From Planomicrobium sp. CPCC 101110 (GTDB lineage Bacteria; Bacillota; Bacilli; Bacillales_A; Planococcaceae), in assembly GCF_007859395.1 (NCBI RefSeq), contig NZ_VOHD01000003.1, forward strand, positions 1,099,028 through 1,163,027: 64,000 bases of DNA. The letters are read 5' to 3'. A program made the position numbers and the translations under genes. Below are positions 43,101 to 51,213 of this stretch, piece by piece (within the stretch, counting starts at the first letter, position 1; each line of letters begins with the position of its first letter). Under the pieces are notes generated by a model. The model searched no databases. It was not told the origin of the DNA and saw nothing but the letters and a program-made list of their open reading frames with translations.

Positions 43101-43755
43101 TCAGCACACGGTAGAAAAGCGGTCGAAGCAATCGGTTTCTGAGATGAAACGGCTGCAGATGCTGCAGCGCATGGATGAGCCTGAATCATTTGTCCAAACC
43201 GCGACGGCTGAACGCCGCACCGTTTTCAATCGACCTGATTTTATGCAGGAAAAGCGGCTGTCCGCTGCTGATGTCGGGACGGCGGTCCATGCGGTCATGC
43301 AGCATATTCCGCTTGACCGGAAATTGGCAGCCGCAGAAATCAGGGAGTTTGTCGATGCCCTGGTCGGCATGGAGATTTTATCGCCGGATGAAGGAAAGGC
43401 TATCAATGTCCGGGAAATTGAGCGTTTCTATGAAAGCGATATTGCGGGGCGGTTGATGAAGGCGACAAACATCAAACGGGAAGTTCCGTTCACGTATGCT
43501 AGGGAAGATGCTGATGGCGACCGCCAAATCATCCAAGGGATAGTCGATTGTTTGTTTGAGGAACCGGACGGCTGGGTGCTGCTCGATTATAAAACGGACC
43601 GCATCCGCCAGCTTTCGGATGTGCCGCATGAAATGGCAGCAAGGTATACTGTCCAGCTGGCAGTTTACCAGGAAGCTGTTGAAGCGATTTTGCGCATTCA
43701 GATCAAAGAGCGTTCGCTTTATTTGTTCGCCGCGGGCCATGAAGTGAGAATATAG
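40144..43755 (+). CDS. addA: ATP-dependent helicase/nuclease subunit A
   Basis: The 1203-residue protein is a UvrD-type superfamily-1 helicase with a C-terminal nuclease domain: Walker A SAAAGSGKTAVL (residues 29-40), VDEYQDTN, GDVKQSIYRFR, MTVHKSKGLEFPVVF, RVLYVAMTRAKERL, and the nuclease motif LLDYKTDR near residue 1155. With AddB it forms the break-resection machine. ATG 40144 with AAAGGAG inside addB. Confidence 0.96.
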   Translation: MIPIKPADATWTDEQWRAIWAKGQDMLVSAAAGSGKTAVLINRMIEKVLDEENPISVDELLVVTFTNASAAEMRHRMSNALEKAVAGNPESKHLRKQLRLINKAQISTLHSFCLQVVKQYAYLLEIDPGFRIANETEAALLRDDVMEAILEAAYEGEGADEVYRLADSFTSDRSDQAMEVLISKLYDYSRVHPQPEQWLEQVPALYDVPLGASIDSLPFIGDLKMTIRHALEEALQVTHEGLRIAAAPDGPALLSDTFELDAAVIKTAIEALEESWETVYSLAKTFSWAKAASVRKDSCDPELADEAKAKRNQAKKIVNDVFDAYFVRTPKRLLDEMREMAPLMKTLVHLTQTFANQYKALKIERALVDFSDLEHYALRILSDEGNPSAIAFEYRNLFKEVLVDEYQDTNMLQETILNLVKSGDEKTGNLFMVGDVKQSIYRFRLAEPMLFLGKYSRFTKEAGQAGLRIDLNANFRSRKEVLDGTNYIFSQIMGERVGEIDYDEAAALKALAPYPDQEMPIELALIHEPESEEESSVDDDFEKSQWEARYIAGKIRELMEKETLVYDPWKKEQRQLEYSDIVVLMRSMTWSGDFVDEFKKAGIPLYAELTGGYFDALEVMIMMNALRVIDNPYQDIPLVSVLRAPFIGLAENELAEIRLAAPQASFYEAVKVFIRGGSGIDPAAAEKLRRFVFQLEDWRNLARRGSLAELIWQVYLDTNYYEMVGAMSNGKQRQANLRALHDRALEYEKTSFRGLFRFLRFIDRMRERGNDLGAAKSLSEKENVVRLMTVHKSKGLEFPVVFFAGLGRSFNEMDFRKSYLLDQDYGLAVKAVNPDTRIEYTSLPFLAVKEVKELQMKAEEMRVLYVAMTRAKERLFLTASVKEIDKQIEKWKVASTEVRLPEFVRSRAKGYLDWVGPALSRHPDAADIFKLNGSILDHHSRFRISVVETRDLLSSAANIDELLQSKAGEEDFTEKITDRFDFRYPYQHTVEKRSKQSVSEMKRLQMLQRMDEPESFVQTATAERRTVFNRPDFMQEKRLSAADVGTAVHAVMQHIPLDRKLAAAEIREFVDALVGMEILSPDEGKAINVREIERFYESDIAGRLMKATNIKREVPFTYAREDADGDRQIIQGIVDCLFEEPDGWVLLDYKTDRIRQLSDVPHEMAARYTVQLAVYQEAVEAILRIQIKERSLYLFAAGHEVRI

Positions 43756-43765
43756 GAGGATTTAT

Positions 43766-44944
43766 GTGAAAATACAACCCGTTGCATCAAATGAGCGGGT
43801 GGAAGCGATTGATATGATGAGAGGCTTCGCGCTTCTTGGCATATTGATTATCAATATGCTGACCTTCCACTCGCCCTTATCATATGTAAATCCGTATACG
43901 TATTATACTCGTCCGTATGATGCCGAAATTTACGGATTTATTGATATTTTCATCCAAGCCAGCTTCTACCCGTTATTTTCCATGCTCTTCGGGTATGGAT
44001 TAGCAATGCAATTTTTAAAGGCTGAAGAAAAAACACAGCTATTTATTCCGCTGGCGGCACGGAGACTGCTGGTTTTGCTCGGCATCGGCATTTTGCATGC
44101 ATTTCTCCTATGGTATGGCGATATTTTAATCACTTATGCAGTGATTGGATTTTTGTTGATCGGCATGCTCAATCTTCCATCCAGGCTTCTGGCATGGCTG
44201 GCGGTGCTGATCTATGCAGTGCCGCATGCTTTGCTTCTGGCTTTGATGTTTATAGCAGTATCGGCTAATCCTAATTTTTATACAGGTATTCAAGCTGTAC
44301 AAAGTTCAATTGACGCATATGCGAATGGAACTTTTGTCGATATTTTTGGTCAACGCCTGTCAGATTGGGTATACAGCAATAACCCGTTTAATTTTATCAT
44401 TCAGATTGCGACCATCCTGCCGTTTATGATGGCCGGGGCGGCTGCTGCTAAATGGCGGTTGATTGAACGGGCTAAACAATACCGAAAGGTGTGGATTTTT
44501 CTTGCCGTCGTCCCGCTGCTTGCCGGATTGCTGCTGAAAGCAACTCCCCAACTGTTCGATAAAAATTACGCATTTGTTTATTTGCAGGATATTTTCGGCG
44601 GTCCGCTGGTGGCGGTCGGCTATGCGGCGATGATTGCTTTGCTCGCTCAAAACGCAGCTCTCCGAAAGCTGCTGCGTCCGTTTGGGCAAGTAGGACGGAT
44701 GTCGTTGACTATCTATATTATGCAGTCGTTGATTGCCACATTGATTTTTTATTCATATGGATTCGGCTTGTATGGCCAAGTAGACCTGCTTACAGGAACA
44801 CTGATCGCTCTTGGCATCTTCGCCATCCAGCTGCTGTTTGCGGAAGCATGGCTGTCCAAGTTCAACCAAGGCCCGCTTGAGAAATTGTGGAGAAGATTGA
44901 CTTACCGGAAAAGTTTCGAAAATAATAGCAATTCAAAACCCTGA
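43766..44944 (+). CDS. DUF418 membrane protein (YeiB-like)
   Basis: The 392-residue protein has about ten membrane helices and the DUF418/YeiB marks: RVEAIDMMRGFALLGILIINML at the start and GRMSLTIYIMQSLIATLIFY and GPLEKLWRRLTY at the end. The family is of unknown function, possibly acyltransferase-like. GTG start with AGGAGG upstream. It lies 10 bases after addA but is not functionally linked to it in any known way. Confidence 0.88.
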   Translation: MKIQPVASNERVEAIDMMRGFALLGILIINMLTFHSPLSYVNPYTYYTRPYDAEIYGFIDIFIQASFYPLFSMLFGYGLAMQFLKAEEKTQLFIPLAARRLLVLLGIGILHAFLLWYGDILITYAVIGFLLIGMLNLPSRLLAWLAVLIYAVPHALLLALMFIAVSANPNFYTGIQAVQSSIDAYANGTFVDIFGQRLSDWVYSNNPFNFIIQIATILPFMMAGAAAAKWRLIERAKQYRKVWIFLAVVPLLAGLLLKATPQLFDKNYAFVYLQDIFGGPLVAVGYAAMIALLAQNAALRKLLRPFGQVGRMSLTIYIMQSLIATLIFYSYGFGLYGQVDLLTGTLIALGIFAIQLLFAEAWLSKFNQGPLEKLWRRLTYRKSFENNSNSKP

Positions 44945-44987
44945 ATGTGTATAATGAATGGAATCAAAGAAAAGGAGTGTTTAACGA

Positions 44988-45887
44988 ATGAAGCTGTTAT
45001 CGTTTCGCTATGGAGGAAAAGAACGTTTTGGGCCGAAAGTGAAAAAAGAAGAAGCCGTATGGGATGTACTTGAAATACAGCAGCAATTGGAGGTTTTACC
45101 ATCTTTTCCGGCACAGCTGATTGTAGGGATCTCCCAGGGAATGGAATTTGTGGAACAAATCCGTAAGTTGGTAGAAGCTGCTTCCCAATCAGAACGCCCT
45201 GAAGATTTCAAACACTCTTACTCGGAAATCGAATGGCTGGCGCCAATTTCAAGAACTCCAAAAAATATCATTGCGATTGGAAAAAACTATGCGGACCACG
45301 CTAAAGAAATGGGGGCTGAAGCTCCTGAAGATTTAGTGGTTTTCACTAAAGCGCCAACTTGCATTGTGCCGGATGAGGCGACAGTGCCAGCCCATAGCGA
45401 ATTAACGGATTCATACGACTATGAAGGTGAGTTAGCGGTAGTCATCGGAAAAGCGGGCAAGTCGATTCCGAAGCAATTGGCTTATGATTATGTATTCGGC
45501 TATACCATTGCCAATGATTTGACTGCGCGGGACATCCAAAGCAAGCATCAGCAGTTCTTCCTTGGAAAAAGCCTGGAAGGGTCTTGCCCGATGGGACCTT
45601 ATCTGGTGACAAAAGATGAAATTCCGGAAGCGCAGAACTTATCTATTGTCACGAAAGTCAACGATGAAGTGCGCCAAAACGGCAATACGGAAAATATGAT
45701 CCGCCGCGTTGATGACATCATCGCAGAAGTATCAAAATACGTGGCGCTAGAACCAGGCGATGTGATTCTGACTGGCACTCCTGCCGGTGTCGGCAAAGGC
45801 TTCAATCCGCCAAAGTTCTTGAAAGCGGGCGATACGGTGAAAGTTTCCATCGAGTCGATCGGAACACTCGTCACACATTTGTCATAA
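44988..45887 (+). CDS. yisK: Fumarylacetoacetate hydrolase-family protein (YisK-like)
   Basis: The 299-residue protein has an FAH domain in its C-terminal two thirds: AIGKNYADHAKEMG, DSYDYEGELAVVIGK (metal-binding Glu), NDLTARDIQ, and PGDVILTGTPAGVG. The position after addA and before yisL is as in B. subtilis, where YisK is reported as an oxaloacetate decarboxylase that meets the cell-elongation machinery. The enzyme activity here is inferred. AAGGAGTG precedes ATG. Confidence 0.85.
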   Translation: MKLLSFRYGGKERFGPKVKKEEAVWDVLEIQQQLEVLPSFPAQLIVGISQGMEFVEQIRKLVEAASQSERPEDFKHSYSEIEWLAPISRTPKNIIAIGKNYADHAKEMGAEAPEDLVVFTKAPTCIVPDEATVPAHSELTDSYDYEGELAVVIGKAGKSIPKQLAYDYVFGYTIANDLTARDIQSKHQQFFLGKSLEGSCPMGPYLVTKDEIPEAQNLSIVTKVNDEVRQNGNTENMIRRVDDIIAEVSKYVALEPGDVILTGTPAGVGKGFNPPKFLKAGDTVKVSIESIGTLVTHLS

Positions 45888-45956
45888 CGGCAAGTTTGTC
45901 TTTTAGTCCCTTGGTTATGCTAAACTGAGAAAGACTAATTATAAAGAGGTGACGTT

Positions 45957-46337
45957 TTGGGAATTCTAACTGATTCGACTCATTTACACATTACGACTTG
46001 GGTCATAGCGCTTGTGCTTTTCTTAGTGGCGGCGTTTATGGACCGGAACAGCAAAGGGCGCAAAATCACGCATATGATCCTTCGCTTGTTCTATATCCTG
46101 GTCATTATTACAGGTCTGACATTGTTTATCGAATGGTCTTCATCTGACGCGATGCAATACGGATTGAAATTCTTATTCGGTTTATTGACAATCGGCATGA
46201 TGGAAATGGTCTTGGTCCGTTCGAAAAAACAAAAACCGACAACGCTTTTCTGGATATTGTTCGCAGTGTTCTTATTTGTGACGATGTTCTTCGGATTCAA
46301 ATTGCCGGTTGGCAGCAGTTTTTTAGCAAACCTTTAA
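45957..46337 (+). CDS. yisL: YisL-family membrane protein (DUF1516)
   Basis: The 126-residue protein has four membrane helices with the DUF1516 pattern HLHITTWVIALVLFL, KITHMILRLFYILVIITG and FLFGLLTIGMMEMVL. Function unknown. TTG start at 45957 with GAGGTGA upstream. Follows yisK as in Bacillus. Confidence 0.9.
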   Translation: MGILTDSTHLHITTWVIALVLFLVAAFMDRNSKGRKITHMILRLFYILVIITGLTLFIEWSSSDAMQYGLKFLFGLLTIGMMEMVLVRSKKQKPTTLFWILFAVFLFVTMFFGFKLPVGSSFLANL

Positions 46338-46366
46338 AAACAAGCGCATCTGCGCTTGTTTTTTTA
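46337..46366 (+). terminator. Terminator of yisL
   Basis: AAAAACAAGCGC ATCT GCGCTTGTTTTT stem-loop with T-run. Confidence 0.92.
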
Positions 46367-46523
46367 TTGTCTTCTCGAAAATTTCGCTGAATTCACAGTT
46401 TAGACGAAACCTGACGAAAGAAACAGCCCTTTCTTCAACTTAGCGTGGCGGCAAAACCGGGATTTTGTTAAAATGAATCGGGTGTAACAGAATCTAGTTG
46501 CCTCATTTGAAGGAGGATTTATA

Positions 46524-47978
46524 TTGAAAGCAAAGTGGCTCTTAAGCATTTTTACCGGAATGCTGATCATAAGCATGGCAACTCCTGCAACAGCGGCAGA
46601 AGATTCGCGCGAACTGCAAGATGAAAGCATATATGATGTTTTGGTTGACCGTTTTTTCAACAAACAAATTCAAAACGATTATGAAGTGAACGGGGCAGAC
46701 CCCGCTGCATTCAACGGAGGCGATTTTGCCGGGTTGACCGGGGAAATCAACCATATCGATGAAATGGGCTTTACTGTACTGTCAATTGGGCCGGTTTTTT
46801 CTTCAGAGACTTATGACGGCAAAAAAGTGCTCGACTACAACAAAGTGGAGCGCCATTTTGGAACAGAAGAAGAATTGAAGGCATTGATTGATAAAACCCA
46901 CGAAGTGGGCATGAAAATAATGGTGGATGTACCGACGCAGCAAGTAAGCGCAAATCATGTGTGGGTGAAAGAGAATTCACAATGGTTCACGGAAAATGAA
47001 GATGGAACCATGGCTCTGGACCTTGAGAATCCGGAAGCGCAAACGGCTTTGACAGACTTTGCGGTTGGTTTTGTCTCTGACTACGAAATAGATGGGATGC
47101 GGCTGCAGCAAACAAGCGCTATTCACCCGAATTTCATCCAATCCTTTTCTGAAGCGATAAAAAGCGTCCGGGATATTTACTTGTTAAGCGATCAAGAGAT
47201 GGAACTGGTTAGCGGCCTTGATGCTGCAGTGGTGCCCGGTATTGAAGGGGCGCTTCGCAACGCGTATAAAAACTTCGACCATGAAACATCCGATTTGGCC
47301 GAGTTGATGAAAACCACCGAAGGAAATTTGATCCAGGTCGATTCCTTGGCAAATTCCCGATTTACAGCGGATATGATAGCGGAAAAAGGATATCCTCCTA
47401 CGCGCTGGAATTTGCTGTTTACACAATTGTTCACGATGCCGGGAATCCCTGTTATGCAATACGGTTCTGAAATTGCTATGAACGGTGAAGAGGCCCCTGA
47501 AACGCATCAAATAATGGATTTAGGTGTAGATCCGGAAATGGCGGAACATATCACCAATCTCAATTCATTGCGCAACACATCTGAAGCGCTTCGTACAGGC
47601 GATTTGGAAATTTTGCATGAAGAAGGCGGCTGGCTCGTTTACAAGCGATCCAATGACGAAGAAACATGGATTATCGCCATCAATAACTCTTCAGAAACTA
47701 AAAGCATCTCATTGCCGGCTGACATTGTCGGAAGCGATAAAGAAATGCGCGGATTGTTTGAAAGTGATATCGTTCGCCAAGAAGCGAATGGAGAATATAT
47801 GATCACGCTGGACAGGGAAGTGGCAGAGACGTTCAACATCATAGAAGAGCGCGGATTCAACAAGGCGTATATCGCGGCTTTGATTGTCTTGTATGTTGTC
47901 TTTATGATATTTTTGCGGATTGTCTGGAAGAAAGGCAAGCAACGCAAAGCTGATGAAGCTGCAAAAGCGAACGCATAA
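46524..47978 (+). CDS. Membrane-anchored GH13 (alpha-amylase-like) protein lacking catalytic residues
   Basis: The 484-residue protein has a signal peptide (cut after ATAA, residue 25), an amylase-type barrel and C-terminal domain, and a membrane helix at about 452-472 with a basic tail. It is clearly GH13 (YDVLVDRF, NGGDFAGL, VERHFGTEEELKALID, PGIPVMQYGSEIAMNGEE), but the four conserved regions are altered. Region I DVVxNH reads DVPTQQ (135-140); the nucleophile Asp of region II is Gln195 (GMRLQQ); region III GE reads SD (Asp223); and the region IV Asp is Ala276 (DSLANSRF). It is probably a non-catalytic, sugar-binding or scaffold protein on the outer surface. Single gene; TTG start with AAGGAGG. 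Confidence 0.88.
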   Translation: MKAKWLLSIFTGMLIISMATPATAAEDSRELQDESIYDVLVDRFFNKQIQNDYEVNGADPAAFNGGDFAGLTGEINHIDEMGFTVLSIGPVFSSETYDGKKVLDYNKVERHFGTEEELKALIDKTHEVGMKIMVDVPTQQVSANHVWVKENSQWFTENEDGTMALDLENPEAQTALTDFAVGFVSDYEIDGMRLQQTSAIHPNFIQSFSEAIKSVRDIYLLSDQEMELVSGLDAAVVPGIEGALRNAYKNFDHETSDLAELMKTTEGNLIQVDSLANSRFTADMIAEKGYPPTRWNLLFTQLFTMPGIPVMQYGSEIAMNGEEAPETHQIMDLGVDPEMAEHITNLNSLRNTSEALRTGDLEILHEEGGWLVYKRSNDEETWIIAINNSSETKSISLPADIVGSDKEMRGLFESDIVRQEANGEYMITLDREVAETFNIIEERGFNKAYIAALIVLYVVFMIFLRIVWKKGKQRKADEAAKANA

Positions 47979-47979
47979 G

Positions 47980-48016
47980 AAAAAGCACCTGTCTTAAAAC
48001 GATAGGTGCTTTTTGC
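47980..48016. terminator. Bidirectional terminator, amylase-like gene / degV
   Basis: AAAAAGCACCTGTC and GATAGGTGCTTTTT form the stem (one G.T-type pair); A-run left, T-run right, between convergent genes. Confidence 0.85.
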
Positions 48017-48027
48017 TTCTTGATTTT

Positions 48028-48879
48028 TTACAGCGCCCGGTTCAAAAAGAAAACAGCCAGTGTGCCTGGGCCGGTATGGGAGGCAATTACTGAACCGATC
48101 AAATAGATTTCCACATTTCTTGGATGGAAATGTTCTTCAATTTCATTTTTGACGAAGGCGGCGAACTCTTCATCATCTCCATGGCTAATGGCAATCGTTT
48201 GATTTCTAAGCTGTTCGCCGCGTGTTTCCATCAGCTCGATCATCCGTTTGACTACTTTTTTGCGCCCGCGCAACTTCTCAATCGGCACAAGTTTGCCTTC
48301 CTCTACGTGAAGCAGGGGTTTGATATTCAACAAACCTCCGACAAAGGCGCTGCCTCTTGAGATTCGACCTCCCCGAGCCATGTAATCGAGATCTTCTACC
48401 GTGAACAAACTTTCCATATGATCTGCCATTGTGCGAACGCGCTCGATAATTTCACTGAGCGGCTGGCCTGCATCCCGAAGCTTTGCCGCCTCTTTCACAA
48501 GGAGGCCATGGCCAAGAGAAGCAGCTTTTGAATCCAGTATGGTCAGGTTCAAATCAGGATAATCCTCCCGCACTTGTTCGGCCACCATGACTGCTGTGTT
48601 ATATGTGCCGGACAGTTCCGAAGAAAAAGCGATATAAAATCCTTCATCCTTGTCTTTCGCCAATTGTTCGAACGCCGTCAACATTTCTTCAGGCGAAACC
48701 TGGGAAGTTTTCGGCTGGATGCCTGAACGAATAGCATCATACACCTTTTGGGAATGGATCGTTCGGATGTCCTCGTATTCCTCATCACCGATGTGGACGC
48801 GCAGCGGAAATAAAACCACTTGTTCTTTTTCGAAAAACTCTTTCGGCAGGTCTGAAGCGCTATCTGCAAATAATCTCAT
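48028..48879 (-). CDS. DegV-family fatty-acid-binding protein
   Basis: The 283-residue protein has the DegV fold: MRLFADSASDLP, TSQVSPEEM, FSSELSGTYNTA (fatty-acid carboxylate contact), ILDSKAASLGHG and GGRISRGSAFVGGLLNIKPLL. Such proteins (FakB) present fatty acids to the FakA kinase. No fakA is nearby. GGGGG lies before the ATG. It lies 20 bases after the HAD phosphatase gene and likely shares its transcript. Confidence 0.92.
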   Translation of the reverse strand: MRLFADSASDLPKEFFEKEQVVLFPLRVHIGDEEYEDIRTIHSQKVYDAIRSGIQPKTSQVSPEEMLTAFEQLAKDKDEGFYIAFSSELSGTYNTAVMVAEQVREDYPDLNLTILDSKAASLGHGLLVKEAAKLRDAGQPLSEIIERVRTMADHMESLFTVEDLDYMARGGRISRGSAFVGGLLNIKPLLHVEEGKLVPIEKLRGRKKVVKRMIELMETRGEQLRNQTIAISHGDDEEFAAFVKNEIEEHFHPRNVEIYLIGSVIASHTGPGTLAVFFLNRAL

Positions 48880-48899
48880 TCGAATCCCCCGATTTCTGC

Positions 48900-49706
48900 T
48901 TACAGTTTTAAACGATCAATCAGCAATTCAGCAATTCCATCTTCATTGTTCGTTAATGTGATCTCATTGGCAATGTTTTTAAGCGGTTCAATGGCGTTGC
49001 CCATGGCAACTCCCAGGCCCGCATATTCCAACATTTCCAAATCATTGTCTTCATCTCCGAAAGCGATGATGTTTTCTTTCGGTATGCCAAGCGATTTGGA
49101 TACCCGGTCAATGCCGACCGCCTTGCTCAAACCGCTTTTGACTATTTCGATAACATGCCAAGGGGCGCCCCATCTTCTATGGTCAATCACTTCGGCGTGG
49201 ACCGAGGACAAATGCTCATGGATCAACTGCACTTTTTCGACCGGCGCATGGATAAGCATCGATGTAGGATCCACTTTTAAGTAATTGCGCAGATCCCCGG
49301 TAGTGATGCTTGGATCTCCGAACCGGAAAATGTCCATCAGTTTTTCGTCATGGTAGTGCACATACACATCATCCAGCACCTCCGCCACGATGTTGTAAAA
49401 GTCAAATTCGTGCATCGACTCGACCACTTCATGGACAACATCAAGGGAAATTGGCGTATGGTGGGTTCCCCAATCGGAGTCGGTCGGATGGTGTACAAAA
49501 GCGCCGTTAAAGTTAACGATTGGTGTGTTCAATCCCAGTTCTTTATAATAAACTTCGCTCGAACGGAAAGGGCGCCCTGTAGCAATCATAACTTGATGTC
49601 CAGCATCCAAAGCTTTTCCTAACGTTGTTTTTGTTTTTTCTGAGATGACTTTTTGGTCAGTCAGTAAAGTGCCGTCCAAATCCAGGACGATTAAATGTTG
49701 TTTCAT
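48900..49706 (-). CDS. Cof-type HAD hydrolase (sugar-phosphate/FMN phosphatase type)
   Basis: From ATG 49706 the protein is 268 residues: HAD motif I LDLDGTLLT (residues 6-14), motif II MIATGRPF, a C2B cap domain, motif III Lys, and motif IV IAFGDEDNDLEML. Family members dephosphorylate sugar phosphates or flavin/pyridoxal phosphates. AAAGGAGAC precedes ATG 49706; an upstream in-frame extension to 49874 is not homologous. Operon with degV is likely. Confidence 0.93.
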   Translation of the reverse strand: MKQHLIVLDLDGTLLTDQKVISEKTKTTLGKALDAGHQVMIATGRPFRSSEVYYKELGLNTPIVNFNGAFVHHPTDSDWGTHHTPISLDVVHEVVESMHEFDFYNIVAEVLDDVYVHYHDEKLMDIFRFGDPSITTGDLRNYLKVDPTSMLIHAPVEKVQLIHEHLSSVHAEVIDHRRWGAPWHVIEIVKSGLSKAVGIDRVSKSLGIPKENIIAFGDEDNDLEMLEYAGLGVAMGNAIEPLKNIANEITLTNNEDGIAELLIDRLKL

Positions 49707-49930
49707 AAATAGCCGTCTCCTTTCTCTACATGTATAGTGTAGCGATAAGTGGCGCATTCCGTCAAAAAATATCAAGAAAAGGGGATGCGGCATGAAAAAC
49801 GAAGCAGGTGTGCCGAAAGCTTGCAGGTTTGCAAAATTGTTGCAGATGGATTGTTTGCGGGCCGCTTGGAACATTGGTACGATTGATGATATGGAGTAAA
49901 GTCAAAAAAAGTAAAAGGATGTGGAGTAGA

Positions 49931-50698
49931 GTGAAAGTAGAACGTGAAGTATGGAAAGGGATTCCCTTGCTCCATGTTGCACCGGAAGAGGGATGGAGCA
50001 AGCCGCTGCCAACAGTGGTTTTTTTTCATGGCATTACAAGCGCGAAAGAGCATAATCTGCACTATGCCTACCAATTGGCCGAAAAAGGCGTGCGCGTGCT
50101 TTTGCCGGACGCGCTTTTGCACGGTGAACGGACAGAGAATTTACCGGAAATGCAGCTGATTGTCCGCTTTTGGGAAATCATACTGAACTCCATCAAAGAA
50201 CTGGATTACATAAACCAAATCGCACATAACAAACAGCTGGTCAAAGGGGAAATGGCGATTGGCGGCACATCAATGGGCGGGATTACGACGCTTGGCGCTT
50301 TGGCCGCCTATCCATGGATCAAAGCGGCATCAGTCATGATGGGCGCGGGCAACTATGTCGAACTTTCAAAAGGGCAAATCGTCCAATTTGAATCACGCGG
50401 ATTTCAGCTGCCTTTCACTGAACAGCAGCGGGAAGAGTTGTTTGAGGCATTGGGAAGATTCGACAGCACGAAAAATCTGCATGCATTCAAGCAGCGCCCT
50501 GTCTTCTTTTGGCATGGGGAACAGGATACGGTAGTGGCATTTGAACCGACATTCAACTTATACAGCCATTTGAAAGATTACTATCGGGAAAAGCCGGAAC
50601 TTCTTTATTTCATGCGGGAAAGAGAGGCAGGGCATGCGGTCAGCCGCCAAGGGATGCTCGCTGCAACAGACTGGCTCGCCAAGCATGTGAAGGCTTAA
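49931..50698 (+). CDS. yitV: Alpha/beta hydrolase (YitV-like)
   Basis: From GTG 49931 the protein is 255 residues, the length of B. subtilis YitV. It has the hydrolase fold: VVFFHGITSAKEHN, LPDALLHGERTEN, nucleophile Ser in IGGTSMGGITTLGA, WHGEQDTVV (Asp) and EREAGHAV (His). The substrate is unknown. GGAG four bases before GTG and the family length support this start; ATG 49919 is an alternative. yitW follows, as in Bacillus. Confidence 0.88.
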   Translation: MKVEREVWKGIPLLHVAPEEGWSKPLPTVVFFHGITSAKEHNLHYAYQLAEKGVRVLLPDALLHGERTENLPEMQLIVRFWEIILNSIKELDYINQIAHNKQLVKGEMAIGGTSMGGITTLGALAAYPWIKAASVMMGAGNYVELSKGQIVQFESRGFQLPFTEQQREELFEALGRFDSTKNLHAFKQRPVFFWHGEQDTVVAFEPTFNLYSHLKDYYREKPELLYFMREREAGHAVSRQGMLAATDWLAKHVKA

Positions 50699-50763
50699 GC
50701 AAGTAAATTTCATTTCCGCAGAAAGTTTGCTAAGATTAAAAGACAGAAAAGGGAGGGAATCTT

Positions 50764-51072
50764 ATGGATCAAGATATGCGCGATAGCATCATGGGTGCTT
50801 TAGAAGGAGTCGTTGACCCGGAGCTTGGCGTTGATATTGTCAACTTGGGCCTCGTTTACGACGTTGATATGTCAGAAGAAGGATTTACGGTCGTAACCAT
50901 GACGTTAACTTCAATGGGATGCCCTATGGGCCCGCAAATCGTAAATGATGTGAAACAGGCCTTATACGAATTGCCGGAAGTATCCGAAGTGGATGTGAAA
51001 ATTGTCTGGCAGCCGGCATGGAGCAAAGACAACATGTCCCGTTATGCGAAAATGGCGCTTGGCATTCGATAA
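50764..51072 (+). CDS. yitW: Iron-sulfur cluster assembly factor, MIP18/SufT type (YitW)
   Basis: The 102-residue protein has the DUF59 pattern: VVDPELGVDIVNLGLVYDV, TLTSMGCPMGPQIVNDV (conserved Cys) and VDVKIVWQPAWSKDNMS. Such proteins help mature Fe-S enzymes. GGGAGGG lies before the ATG. It forms a unit with yitV and is followed by a terminator. Confidence 0.93.
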   Translation: MDQDMRDSIMGALEGVVDPELGVDIVNLGLVYDVDMSEEGFTVVTMTLTSMGCPMGPQIVNDVKQALYELPEVSEVDVKIVWQPAWSKDNMSRYAKMALGIR

Positions 51073-51097
51073 AAGTGAAAATGATCGATTCTTCAAC

Positions 51098-51130
51098 GAA
51101 CCTGTCCGGCTATTTCGGGCAGGTTTTTTT
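51098..51130 (+). terminator. Terminator of yitVW
   Basis: AACCTGTCCGG and TCGGGCAGGTT pair imperfectly around CTATT and are followed by T7. Confidence 0.85.
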
Positions 51131-51141
51131 GTGTGTATCGT

Positions 51142-51170
51142 TTGCCATCCTGCGTAAAGTCACCTATAAT
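51142..51170 (+). promoter_or_regulatory. Sigma-A promoter of clpB
   Basis: TTGCCA at 51142-51147, exactly 17 bases, TATAAT at 51165-51170. Confidence 0.8.
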
Positions 51171-51176
51171 TAAATT

Positions 51177-51193
51177 AGTCAAATAAGGTCAAA
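51177..51193 (+). promoter_or_regulatory. CtsR operator
   Basis: AGTCAAA TAA GGTCAAA is a full match to the CtsR heptad repeat (RGTCAAA-NAN-RGTCAAA). It lies over the expected transcript start, just after the -10, so CtsR binding should block transcription until heat or protein stress removes it. Confidence 0.92.
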
Positions 51194-51213
51194 CTCGTTA
51201 AGGAGTGATTTTT

